A stretch of DNA of 64,000 nucleotides from NCBI RefSeq assembly GCF_011022235.1, contig NZ_JAAIYP010000034.1:186001-250000 (forward strand), given 5' to 3'. This document shows positions 1 to 7,696 of this stretch, piece by piece. Each line of letters starts with the position of its first letter. The first letter of the stretch is position 1. This DNA comes from Magnetospirillum aberrantis SpK (GTDB lineage: Bacteria > Pseudomonadota > Alphaproteobacteria > Rhodospirillales > Magnetospirillaceae). The position numbers and the translations under genes are program-made. The notes beneath the pieces were generated by a model that was given only the letters and a program-made list of their open reading frames with translations, had not been told where the DNA came from and made no database searches.

Positions 1-526
1 CGTCCGCGCGTTCTGCAAGCGTGACCTCAAGAAAACGGATCAACTCGCACAACATCACCTGCGTGGCGAGTCCCGGCGCTTCGGTCCCGCCGAGCTTCGC
101 CAACATTCTCTGCGAGGTAACCCAATCGAGAGGGCGCACATCCTGATCCGAGCCGACCCGAATGAACAGCAGAGCACCATGGGCCCGCCGCAATTCCTCC
201 ATCCAATCTGGTGCGATCTCGCAATCCAGCACGGCGTTGCGCCAGAGTTCACCCGAAATGTCAGGGACCACGATTGCCGTTTCCTGACCTCCCGCCTGAT
301 CAACGACGACGACTTCAAAGTCTCGGCGCTGGTCGGTGTGCTCCGAACGGGGAGCGAAGTTGCCTGAGTAGAGGTGGTCGGCAACCTCAAGAACAAACGT
401 GATGTCATCGGGCTGCTGCGCGGCCTTGAGTTGCCCACTGCCCGCATCTAGTGCAGTCCAGAGCCTACCGACATAGTTAGTCTTGCCCGAATCCGGACCG
501 CCGAGCAGTATTACCGAATGGGTCAT
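1..526 (-). CDS. P-loop GTPase-like protein, 3' end off the window (partial)
   Basis: The reading frame is open from an ATG at 526-524 to the left edge, giving 175 visible residues; the C terminus lies outside the window. A Walker A motif GGPDSGKT sits at residues 9-16 and a PDISGE motif at 88-93 is in the place of the switch II/Walker B region, followed by a hydrophobic strand (LLFIRV) near 118. This is the layout of a TRAFAC-type GTPase of the kind called DO-GTPase in predicted bacterial conflict systems. The start codon overlaps the stop of the upstream GTPase gene as ATGA, so the two are probably translationally coupled. The TKxD-type base-recognition motif is not visible here. The family is inferred from motifs; the biochemical role is unknown. 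Confidence 0.7.
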   Translation of the reverse strand, partial: MTHSVILLGGPDSGKTNYVGRLWTALDAGSGQLKAAQQPDDITFVLEVADHLYSGNFAPRSEHTDQRRDFEVVVVDQAGGQETAIVVPDISGELWRNAVLDCEIAPDWMEELRRAHGALLFIRVGSDQDVRPLDWVTSQRMLAKLGGTEAPGLATQVMLCELIRFLEVTLAERAD

Positions 527-1551
527 CGATCCCTCCTGAAGGCAATATAGGATCGTGAGCCCTCCTCGGGGGCACTGCTCGGCCAGAAATCAACTTCGCA
601 ACGCAACTGCTCCACGGTTGCTTCCATCAGCTCCGAGAGGCCGAAGCCGGCCCTCACATCGCCGCATTCCGAGAAGGGCGCGATTTGACAAATCCTCGCG
701 ACCACATCGCGTTTCGCTAGCTCTGCGGCAATCCGGGTCTCGATCGACTCACTCAGTTCGCCGTGGTCACGATGGGTGACGACGATCATCATGCGAGGGA
801 TCTCGCCATCAAAGATCGACTTGATCCTGCCCGCAAGTTGCCCCAACCGACTGATGACGCCTTGCCGCCGTTCCCTGTCCATCAGCGCTCGCCCATCGAC
901 AACCACCCATATCACCTCGGCCGATTTTAAGAAATCAAAGCGGTCGGCACGCGCCGAGCAAACAAGCTCCGTAGTCCACTCGCCAGGTAGGTCTGGAAGC
1001 GCAAAATCAACACGGCGACCATCGGCCTGCCTTAACAGGCGCAAGTGCAGGAACCCTGGACGGCGATCATCCGCCATCTCAGTGTGCACCGTCATCTGCT
1101 CCGGGGGTTCTCCCTCGTTCCATTCGCGGGCACCACGCGCGATCTCATCGAACCCGATCAGGCTTCGGCTGTCGGCGAAGGACCAGCCTTCGAGCTGTGC
1201 GTTGGAGACGAGGAGGTAGAGGCTCGCCAAACACGCAGTTTTGCCAGACTCGGGATCTCCAAGAATTCCCACAACGGTTACATACCGCGAGCCCATCATG
1301 CTGGAAACGAAATCGGGGCCCAGCGTTCGGCTCGACGGAAATGAAGCCGCTCCAGCCGGCTTCTCGAGAACCGGAGCGCCAGGATCATCCGTGGGCTCAG
1401 CTCGATCCGACTCGCTCTCGACCTCATCAGCACTGCCGATGGCCTTGTCCCCGGCGGCAACGTGATGTTTGCAGGTGGCGGGGTCGTGTTCCAGCGCACA
1501 CACACCGGTCTCGCCCACGGTGCAGCCATCGAAGGTGCAGGCGCGGCTCAT
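523..1551 (-). CDS. P-loop GTPase-like protein with N-terminal Cys/His cluster (DO-GTPase2-like)
   Basis: 342 residues from the ATG at 1551, which overlaps the TGA of the upstream gene (ATGA); a longer frame to 1617 would intrude into that gene. Residues 5-30 carry a cluster of four cysteines and two histidines (C5, C10, C18, C27, H29, H30) that could bind zinc. After a low-complexity linker, Walker A GDPESGKT is at 98-105, PDLPGE at 186-191, a hydrophobic strand VIWVVVDGR at 213-221 and THRD at 259-262 in the place of the NKxD guanine-recognition motif. The order matches a small GTPase fold. It is third in the four-gene operon and directly precedes a second P-loop protein, which suggests a paired-GTPase device. 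Function is inferred only from motifs and context. Confidence 0.7.
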   Translation of the reverse strand: MSRACTFDGCTVGETGVCALEHDPATCKHHVAAGDKAIGSADEVESESDRAEPTDDPGAPVLEKPAGAASFPSSRTLGPDFVSSMMGSRYVTVVGILGDPESGKTACLASLYLLVSNAQLEGWSFADSRSLIGFDEIARGAREWNEGEPPEQMTVHTEMADDRRPGFLHLRLLRQADGRRVDFALPDLPGEWTTELVCSARADRFDFLKSAEVIWVVVDGRALMDRERRQGVISRLGQLAGRIKSIFDGEIPRMMIVVTHRDHGELSESIETRIAAELAKRDVVARICQIAPFSECGDVRAGFGLSELMEATVEQLRCEVDFWPSSAPEEGSRSYIAFRRDR

Positions 1552-2573
1552 AGACGTCCCGGCCCTTTGGTAACGAGACGAGCCAGCGTGCACTCCACAA
1601 GCGCGCGACAACCCCATGTCGAGGCTTTCCGCTTCTCCTTCACCCCTTCACCGGAGAACAAACCCGTAAAAAGAGCGTTCAGCAATGGATAAACCGTTGG
1701 CGCAGACGTGACCGCTTCCGGAATCCACCCGATAAGTGCATCGCGATCTTGCCCGATCACTTCGACAAGCTCCCGAAGATCGAGCTCGGGGTCTGCGTCG
1801 ACGGTACGCAGGACGATTTCACGATGGACGTCGGCGGGCAGGCGACGAAGCAGGTTCGCAGCCTCAATACCCATCGTCACCAAACGTGTCGCTTCAGGAA
1901 TATCAGACAGTGGCCGACCGAGTACACGACTCCGGCCCAGTTGGGCCCACCAGAGGACGTCGAGTTCTTCTCGATCGAGCGCAGCATTGCGTCGCAACGG
2001 ATCGACAATCTCAGCGACGATTTCCTTGAAGTCCGACGTAGCCTTCCTCTCGCTATCGACGGTAATCTCTAGATCTTGAACCTCCGGTACCGGTTCGCGC
2101 TCGCGTGCTCTGTTAGCGCTTTCGAGGCTGCGTTCTCTAGCGCGCTCGAGCACTTCACGGCGGAGCGCCTCCCTTTTCTCCTCGGGAAGTGCCGGCTGGA
2201 ATGCAAGCGAAAGCCACAGCGCATTTGAATAGATATCCGCTCTCGTCCAGCCCCCGGTCCCAGGCTTTTCCTCGATCACGGACAGCGCGGCCATGCCCGC
2301 ACAGACCCCGACCTCCAAGGGGCGCTCAGAGCTCAGAAATGCGGAAGCGTGCTTCTGCACCGCATCCTCAATCTCTTCCGCAAGACTCTCAGGCGGCGTA
2401 CCGTCTCCGCCCAGTGAATCCGCAATTTCCGCTGCCTTGGCGATGATTTGGGGGCTATTGTCAATCTTACCCCAAGCGGCTGCGAGCTGCTTAACCGCCT
2501 TCTGCCGCGAGTCCACGTCCTCGTTGCTCGGCGAAAGACCGCTGATCCGCATGTGAACCGAAAGCCTACTCAT
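1548..2573 (-). CDS. all-helical GTPase-associated protein (GASH-like)
   Basis: 341 residues, predicted almost entirely helical, with no catalytic motif, signal peptide or membrane segment. Residues 40-100 form a helical region rich in small residues and 130-200 are charged. Around 204-240 there is a pattern (ELDVLWW, then GRPLSDIPEAT) that I associate with the GASH family (GTPase-associated system helical domain). The gene sits between the metallophosphoesterase and the first GTPase, joined to the former by TGATG and to the latter by ATGA. In described conflict systems such helical proteins accompany paired GTPases and may act as adaptor or scaffold. The family call comes from memory of the pattern and needs a profile search. 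Confidence 0.55.
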   Translation of the reverse strand: MSRLSVHMRISGLSPSNEDVDSRQKAVKQLAAAWGKIDNSPQIIAKAAEIADSLGGDGTPPESLAEEIEDAVQKHASAFLSSERPLEVGVCAGMAALSVIEEKPGTGGWTRADIYSNALWLSLAFQPALPEEKREALRREVLERARERSLESANRAREREPVPEVQDLEITVDSERKATSDFKEIVAEIVDPLRRNAALDREELDVLWWAQLGRSRVLGRPLSDIPEATRLVTMGIEAANLLRRLPADVHREIVLRTVDADPELDLRELVEVIGQDRDALIGWIPEAVTSAPTVYPLLNALFTGLFSGEGVKEKRKASTWGCRALVECTLARLVTKGPGRL

Positions 2574-3928
2574 CAGTTCTGCCCCCCGTCTCGTTCTTCG
2601 ATCAGCTTATCGATCATCCGGTCTAACTCAAGAAGTCTGCCCTCGCGCGCGAGCCAATCGAATAGCTTGCGCTCAACCCCCTGGGTCATCCGTTCGTCGG
2701 AGTCCGCCGGGATCGCGTTGAGTTCCACAAGTATGCGGAGTCTTTCATTTTCCAGTAGATCGCGGAAGAAACGCAACAGCGTGAGCTCGTAGCCTTCAAT
2801 GGGCGGTGGCATGGGCGGCGTCTCCTCGGCAATTTCCTTGGCGACAAACTCCACAACCTGCTGATCCGACTCTTCATCCCTCACAGGGGCACGTTCTCCT
2901 GCGGCCAAACCGTTCTCGTTCCGCTGCGTGCACTTCCTGAAGTTGGGCGAACCCAGCACGAAGCGAGGCTGGCTTCCACCGAGACGTTTGGTGTCGGCCT
3001 CAAAGCGTGTCTGTTTAGGGTTCCAGGCCCGGGGATGCATCGTGACCGCGAGGGCATCGGCTTCCTCGTCCCAGTCGAACTCGATGATGTTGTATGTGTA
3101 GGTGTAAGCCTCGTTCGACTTAAATGGGACGGCGGCGCCTGCGGCGACCATCATGACGTCACACCTATCGTCGACCGGATCTATCGTGACCTTGGGATCA
3201 TGCTCGTGCCCGGAGATGAACACGCGCGCACGGTTACGCACATATTGCCGGACCTCGTCTGCATCCCTGTACCAGTTTAGGGGGTGGTGGACGAGGAGGA
3301 CGTTCTCCTCGCCAGTATTCCGTGGAATGGTAAATTGCCGCGCACCGATCATGAGTTCAGGGGCGTCATCCCGCTCTTTCCCATGGCAGAGTAGAGCCGA
3401 ATTCATGCGAATGAAGCGGATCCATCGGCCGGGCGCCAACTCGATTCGACGGTTTGTGGCAAAGCGCGCTTCGTCGTCGAGCGCGCAATCATATCCGCAA
3501 GAGAAACGCCCATAATCTTCGAAGCGGGCAAGGAGCGAGGCCCGGTCCGCCGGGTTGTTCACCACCCTCTCATACTCAGCAGCGCCGCCCGCGCGAATGT
3601 AGTCGAGCAATTGAGAGCCACCGACCGAAAGCTTGTCCCGGTCCACGTCGTGGTTGCCAGGTACCATTTGCACCATATGGATCGGGCAGCCGATGCTTCG
3701 CGCCAGTTCATCGAGCCAGCGGCCAGCGTCATCGTACTGCGCCCGCTTGCCCGAATAAGCAATATCCCCGGTAACTAATATCCCCTGAGCCACGCGGCCC
3801 GGAAGGTTACCAACGACCTCAGCCGCATCCGCGATCAATTGCTGTTTGACGTCATCATGGATGTGGACGGTGTCGTCACGTTCCTGGCCGAAATGGATAT
3901 CAGAAAGATGGACAAAGGCTGCTGACAT
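2573..3928 (-). CDS. calcineurin-like metallophosphoesterase with C-terminal EAD/Death-like domain
   Basis: 451 residues. The metal-binding motifs of calcineurin-type phosphoesterases appear in order: DIH at 10-12, GDIAYSG at 54-60, GNHD at 91-94, HHP at 214-216 and GHEHD at 240-244, so the catalytic domain (about 1-300) should be active. After a linker rich in Glu and Pro, residues 380-445 form a compact helical domain ending in LFDWLAREGRLLELDRMI, which resembles effector-associated or bacterial Death-like adaptor domains. The gene is first in the operon, and a 17-bp palindrome lies 30 bp upstream of its start. The substrate cannot be read from sequence; nucleotides, nucleic acids or phosphoproteins are all possible. 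The phosphoesterase fold is secure; the C-terminal domain call is tentative. Confidence 0.85.
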   Translation of the reverse strand: MSAAFVHLSDIHFGQERDDTVHIHDDVKQQLIADAAEVVGNLPGRVAQGILVTGDIAYSGKRAQYDDAGRWLDELARSIGCPIHMVQMVPGNHDVDRDKLSVGGSQLLDYIRAGGAAEYERVVNNPADRASLLARFEDYGRFSCGYDCALDDEARFATNRRIELAPGRWIRFIRMNSALLCHGKERDDAPELMIGARQFTIPRNTGEENVLLVHHPLNWYRDADEVRQYVRNRARVFISGHEHDPKVTIDPVDDRCDVMMVAAGAAVPFKSNEAYTYTYNIIEFDWDEEADALAVTMHPRAWNPKQTRFEADTKRLGGSQPRFVLGSPNFRKCTQRNENGLAAGERAPVRDEESDQQVVEFVAKEIAEETPPMPPPIEGYELTLLRFFRDLLENERLRILVELNAIPADSDERMTQGVERKLFDWLAREGRLLELDRMIDKLIEERDGGQN

Positions 3929-4248
3929 CTATTCACCATGTCGACAGGGACAGCGTTCGGCGCAAATTTAGCGCCAGAAAACCCTCAGTGCCACAACTAA
4001 CGAGGCAGGGCATGACCCGGCCCACATTGCCATTACCGCCCTTTTCAGGCATCACAGAGAAGATGAGACTCCACCTCTGACCGGACACAATCAGGGGAAC
4101 AGGTCAACATCCTTCCGGCAGGATCTTTCGGTCCAGGGTCATCCATCGACGGCCTCTACCTTAGACCTGACAAAAATCTATCTCTGACCGAGAATAATCT
4201 GGAAAACAGGACAATAAGGCAGTTCCCCTTTCCGTAGAGCATCATTTC
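3929..4248. other. 320-bp intergenic region between the two accessory modules
   Basis: It holds the upstream region of the metallophosphoesterase operon and the downstream region of the nuclease gene, both on the minus strand. Apart from the palindrome at 3959-3975 no gene, tRNA or clear terminator is visible. Short frames here show no recognisable coding pattern. Confidence 0.6.
3959..3975. promoter_or_regulatory. 17-bp palindrome upstream of the phosphoesterase operon
   Basis: GGCGCAAATTTAGCGCC is a palindrome with 5-bp arms GGCGC/GCGCC around an AT-rich centre. It ends 30 bp upstream of the phosphoesterase ATG (3928). On the minus strand its centre contains TAAATT, a weak -10-like hexamer, so a protein bound here could block transcription. 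No repressor gene is recognisable in the operon. Operator function is inferred from position and symmetry only. Confidence 0.3.
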
Positions 4249-5664
4249 TCAGTCCGGATTGAAGGGTGAAAATCCCTCCGCATAAGCAGCGAGAAGATCA
4301 AGAGCATTCCGCTGCCTTATACGGAATTTCACTCCGCTCAATATCGGAGATGCGCCAAGCTCTGCCTCCATTAACGATTTGCATAAATTATACAGTTTTT
4401 TGCTGTGTTCGTTTGATCCTGAGAGCCCCTTTAAGTACCCGAGCATGCTCTCAAACATAATGTTTTCTTGCACTTCCTCTGTGGCGTCCTCGCCCGCAGG
4501 AAACCAAAGCTCATTTTCAGGCTCAGAACCTACAGCAATACGCCGCAGAATCCATGAATAAATATATTGTTTTGTGTACAATTTGGGGTCTGTTTTTGCA
4601 TCTTCGTAGAGCCTGTATTTCGCATCCATTAGGCCACCGTCACCTTCAAGCCAGACTGCGTCAGGTCGCATCGGACTAAACATCTGCTCTAACTCTTCGT
4701 GGCGACGGTGACTGGCAATTTGCATTGCACGAGCCCTCGTAAGGTTCGCAGTATCCGCCAAAGCAACTCTGCGGCCTTCCCGGATTAGCCCCTCGATGCA
4801 GGCCGCTTCCCAAACGCAGGAAAATCCGGCAATACCCCACGCTTCCTTGGTATCTGCTACAGATACACCGTTTAGAAAATGGTCTGCAGCTTCATAGAAA
4901 TCTAGATACACGTCATCCCTTATAGAGTGTGCATCAATGCGCTCAAGGTGGTCACAGAGTGTTTCTCGCGTCTCACGCCATTGTTCTATTTTGAATAAGC
5001 TAGCGTCTGACGAAAGATGATCGGATCTATACTCTTGTGAAAGTGCAGATACAACTTCAGTGCACTCCCACCCCATTTGGTTGGAAATTTCATATGCAAT
5101 GAAGCAGCACATCCGAACCAAGTCTGATGGGCATTCCCCAGGAAGCGTTCTCCGAGTGAGGAAATCCTGGTCAACGATTGCCGTGCCGTCCTCTAGGAAA
5201 TTTGCTCTGTGAAGGTTGCGATGGAAGCCCCCCCAGTCCACTGCGTCTTTTCTGCCCGCCCGCTCAACCAGCTGGAGTAAATATGGCTCTTCCTGCAGAT
5301 TAAGAACTCCCCAAAGGCGGTCGAGCGCCGAAAACATTACGCTGGGGGCGTCACCTTTCTGTTTAATTGCGTTAAATTCCGAACGGCCATGTTGCTTATT
5401 TTGCCGAGCGAGGAAGTCCTGGAGGACACTTCCTTTCATGGAACTTCCGGTGCGCGCAAAGGCTCTTAGGGCTGAATATAGAATAAAATATACAGACTTG
5501 ACGCGCTCGTACCGTTCCTCGGCGGGCAAACCATTAATCGTATCCAGAATGCTCTCGAAACCGAGAGGCATGCGAAGAGTAGGCGTGCCATTGCGCAACA
5601 GCAGCCCAACGAAGGCAGATTTTCCATCGGCCATTTCCAGAGTAAGTGATGAAAAATCAATCAT
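4249..5664 (-). CDS. LlaJI-like PD-(D/E)xK restriction endonuclease subunit
   Basis: 471 residues, encoded downstream of and overlapping the McrB-like ATPase gene by 8 bp. A PD-(D/E)xK nuclease core is readable as PD at 334-335 and DAK at 347-349, preceded by a VWE motif at 284-286, which I associate with the LlaJI/McrC-type partner nucleases of GTP-dependent restriction systems. The N-terminal 280 residues are mostly helical and unassigned. Together with the ATPase it would form a two-component restriction system that recognises DNA through the ATPase partner. No methyltransferase gene is nearby, which favours a modification-dependent (type IV-like) mode, though this is inference. Codon use is clearly more AT-rich than in the core genes, consistent with horizontal transfer. 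Confidence 0.65.
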   Translation of the reverse strand: MIDFSSLTLEMADGKSAFVGLLLRNGTPTLRMPLGFESILDTINGLPAEERYERVKSVYFILYSALRAFARTGSSMKGSVLQDFLARQNKQHGRSEFNAIKQKGDAPSVMFSALDRLWGVLNLQEEPYLLQLVERAGRKDAVDWGGFHRNLHRANFLEDGTAIVDQDFLTRRTLPGECPSDLVRMCCFIAYEISNQMGWECTEVVSALSQEYRSDHLSSDASLFKIEQWRETRETLCDHLERIDAHSIRDDVYLDFYEAADHFLNGVSVADTKEAWGIAGFSCVWEAACIEGLIREGRRVALADTANLTRARAMQIASHRRHEELEQMFSPMRPDAVWLEGDGGLMDAKYRLYEDAKTDPKLYTKQYIYSWILRRIAVGSEPENELWFPAGEDATEEVQENIMFESMLGYLKGLSGSNEHSKKLYNLCKSLMEAELGASPILSGVKFRIRQRNALDLLAAYAEGFSPFNPD

Positions 5665-7075
5665 CTGGTGTCAGCGCCGCCGACCGAAAATCCCAGAGCA
5701 TGATCATAAAACGATCCAGGTGGTCACTGAGATCTGCAAAGGTACGCAAGCTGACGCCCATTGCATCTGCTAGCAAAGACCGGTGACGAGGAAATACGGT
5801 ATCCCACAGAAAAAACAGCAACTTATTACGGATTTTGCTCGCAGGTATGGCAACGGCGTCATTCACCACCTCAGGGCGGATGAAGCGGTAGCCGATTTGC
5901 TTATCCTCGATATGCCTGATGCTCTCCGAGTGAGAAAGAATGAAGGAGTTTACTGCATCGACAAAATCCACCCACTTCCAAGCTGCAGACAGTGCGGGCT
6001 CCACATCGTCAAAAATTTGCACATTGACTAAGTCTCCGGCTCGTCCTCGGGTGCCCGCGGCCAGGTATTCCCATTCCCAGCGCCGCTTGAACGCGCTATC
6101 CATATAATAAATCGAATCATCAGATGTATTCATCGTGGCAAATATGGAGAGATTACGAGGGATTACAATTTCACCAGACCGCATCAACTCCAGTAGGTGC
6201 CGCCCTTCCGCCGTCGAAGCTTGATCTATGTCGGAAATTTCAGCCTGTTCCCTTAGGGCCATAAGTTCCATCTCCGGCAGATGGATGCGATAGCTTGAGC
6301 GCCCCCGTGTATCCCGGTCTAACAACTGAAAGATTGAACCGAAAATCGAGGCGCAGTTTCCCCGGTTCAGTTCATCGATCACCAGCGCTACGTTGCGGAC
6401 CACTCCTGCGGGTACCAGGATTGCCTCGCGATAGGCCTTCGCTAAAGCCAGCAAAAAATGGCCTGGGTAGAATCTATAGGTAACAGTGGACCTTCCGGGG
6501 CTATTCAGATCCGGCACGCTGAGTGGCAACAGCTTTCCTACGAAATCGCCATAGGTGTACTCGGGATGAAAGATGGTTTGGACGACGCATTCGCGCTCAA
6601 TACGCAACTTGTTGAGATAAGTGCTGCGGAGAATGTGGCTCTTGCCAGTACCCGGCGGACCGAAAATGATCAATTGTTCAGGGAGCATGGACGCGGCCGC
6701 TTCCAGTTGGGTCTGCAATTCATCTGCTCGCCACCGAATGGTGCACGCCAACCTGCCACGCCCATCCAATTGGCTAAGGATGGCTGCTCGGATGGCGTTC
6801 AGTTGGTTCTGTTCAACCCGCCGCCGCTCATTTTCGCGCCGCGCGCTGTCCAGAGCTTCTTCTAGCGGGTTAGCAGACGCACCTTCTGAACTACCAATAT
6901 CACCCGCGTTTGTTGCAGATGAAAACGTCCGTTTTTTACGCACGTCTACCGTAACGACCTTTGAGCGTCCGTGACTAAAACTTTGGCGAACCTGCCCGGC
7001 TTCAACGGTTTTTTTAAGCTCAAGCTTGCCTGGCTGCGAAAGCTTTAGAGGCGCTTTTCTTTCTTGATCGCTCAT
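5657..7075 (-). CDS. McrB-type AAA+ NTPase with IF-2-like N-terminal segment
   Basis: 472 residues. The AAA+ core carries Walker A GPPGTGKS at 139-146, Walker B VIDELNRGN at 232-240 with the McrB-type NR pair, MNTSD at 315-319 and RRW at 331-333, all typical of the McrB GTPase subfamily that drives a partner nuclease. The N terminus is unusual: residues 9-50 (including KKTVEAGQVRQSFSHGRSK) read like the conserved N-terminal segment of alphaproteobacterial translation initiation factor IF-2. Residues 70-90 (LEEALDSARRENERRR) resemble the charged helix that follows it there. No DNA-recognition domain of usual McrB type is obvious in front of the core. The codons of the IF-2-like part are as AT-rich as the rest of the gene. 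The ATPase assignment is strong; the role of the N terminus is unknown. Confidence 0.8.
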   Translation of the reverse strand: MSDQERKAPLKLSQPGKLELKKTVEAGQVRQSFSHGRSKVVTVDVRKKRTFSSATNAGDIGSSEGASANPLEEALDSARRENERRRVEQNQLNAIRAAILSQLDGRGRLACTIRWRADELQTQLEAAASMLPEQLIIFGPPGTGKSHILRSTYLNKLRIERECVVQTIFHPEYTYGDFVGKLLPLSVPDLNSPGRSTVTYRFYPGHFLLALAKAYREAILVPAGVVRNVALVIDELNRGNCASIFGSIFQLLDRDTRGRSSYRIHLPEMELMALREQAEISDIDQASTAEGRHLLELMRSGEIVIPRNLSIFATMNTSDDSIYYMDSAFKRRWEWEYLAAGTRGRAGDLVNVQIFDDVEPALSAAWKWVDFVDAVNSFILSHSESIRHIEDKQIGYRFIRPEVVNDAVAIPASKIRNKLLFFLWDTVFPRHRSLLADAMGVSLRTFADLSDHLDRFMIMLWDFRSAALTPDD

Positions 7076-7459
7076 TTGCTTAACTTTATAGGCAGTGATG
7101 CGTCCGCGCGCTTAACAAGCGTGACGGCGTGAGATTGACACGCATATCATATGCAAAACGTTGTGGGTACATCTAAAGATGGGGTGCTCAGCGGGCTGCC
7201 AGGGTGTGGAATTATCGTTCTTTATAAGGCAACTGACCTGGCTCAACGTTCTGCCCGAACAAGGCGGATTTGCCGCAGTGCGTGAGGTGGCGGCAGGCTG
7301 TATTGGGAACAGCTTGAGCCCGGGAACATCAAACTGTCCCTCAGTTCTCAGAAAGCTCGCTTTGCCCGGTTTGTTGCATTTGGTAAAGTCGCGAAGCGCA
7401 ACATTTTTGCGGTGTTGCTCCAGCAACGGCAGAGCCAGAGAATGGTTGCGCCCGATCCA

Positions 7460-7492
7460 CTGCGAAGTGAGCCTTCGGCTTGCACTTCGCAG
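7460..7492. repeat. strong imperfect hairpin without U tract
   Basis: Arms CTGCGAAGTG and CACTTCGCAG are perfectly complementary, with a second inner stem AGCC/GGCT closed by TTC and a 2-nt bulge. No T-run follows on either strand, so it is not a standard terminator. It may be a palindromic repeat unit or an RNA structure. Confidence 0.4.
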
Positions 7493-7533
7493 CGCCTCGG
7501 TCGCCCGAATTAAAGGGCAACAATGCCCGAAAC

Positions 7534-7549
7534 TGCACTATTTGGTGCA
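7534..7549. promoter_or_regulatory. NtrC-like binding palindrome
   Basis: TGCACTATTTGGTGCA closely resembles enteric NtrC sites such as TGCACTATATTGGTGCA but is one base shorter in the centre (16 rather than 17 bp). It lies about 150 bp upstream of a possible GG-N10-GC sigma-54 element and about 310 bp upstream of the otsA start. NtrB and NtrC are encoded in this window. Binding is inferred from similarity. Confidence 0.35.
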
Positions 7550-7696
7550 AATGCATGCGGGGGAAAACACCCCTAACCCGCTGTGACCCACAATAATGAA
7601 TTGAAATAAATAGATATTTCTTGGATAGCCCTCGTCACGAACCGACACTGGTCGTTCGTGGATTGTCGCCCGTGGCCTGAACGTTTTCACTGTACA

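Noticed and set aside
7101-7125. Similarity of 7101-7125 to 1-25 (21 of 25 bases), a possible island direct repeat
   Set aside because: The left copy lies inside a coding region at the window edge, and matches of this quality are expected by chance in a GC-rich 64-kb window.
7112-7586. Two small frames (104 and 141 codons) on opposite strands as possible genes or a transposon remnant
   Set aside because: No ribosome binding site, no recognisable domain and neither frame is favoured; a degenerate mobile element is possible but cannot be shown.
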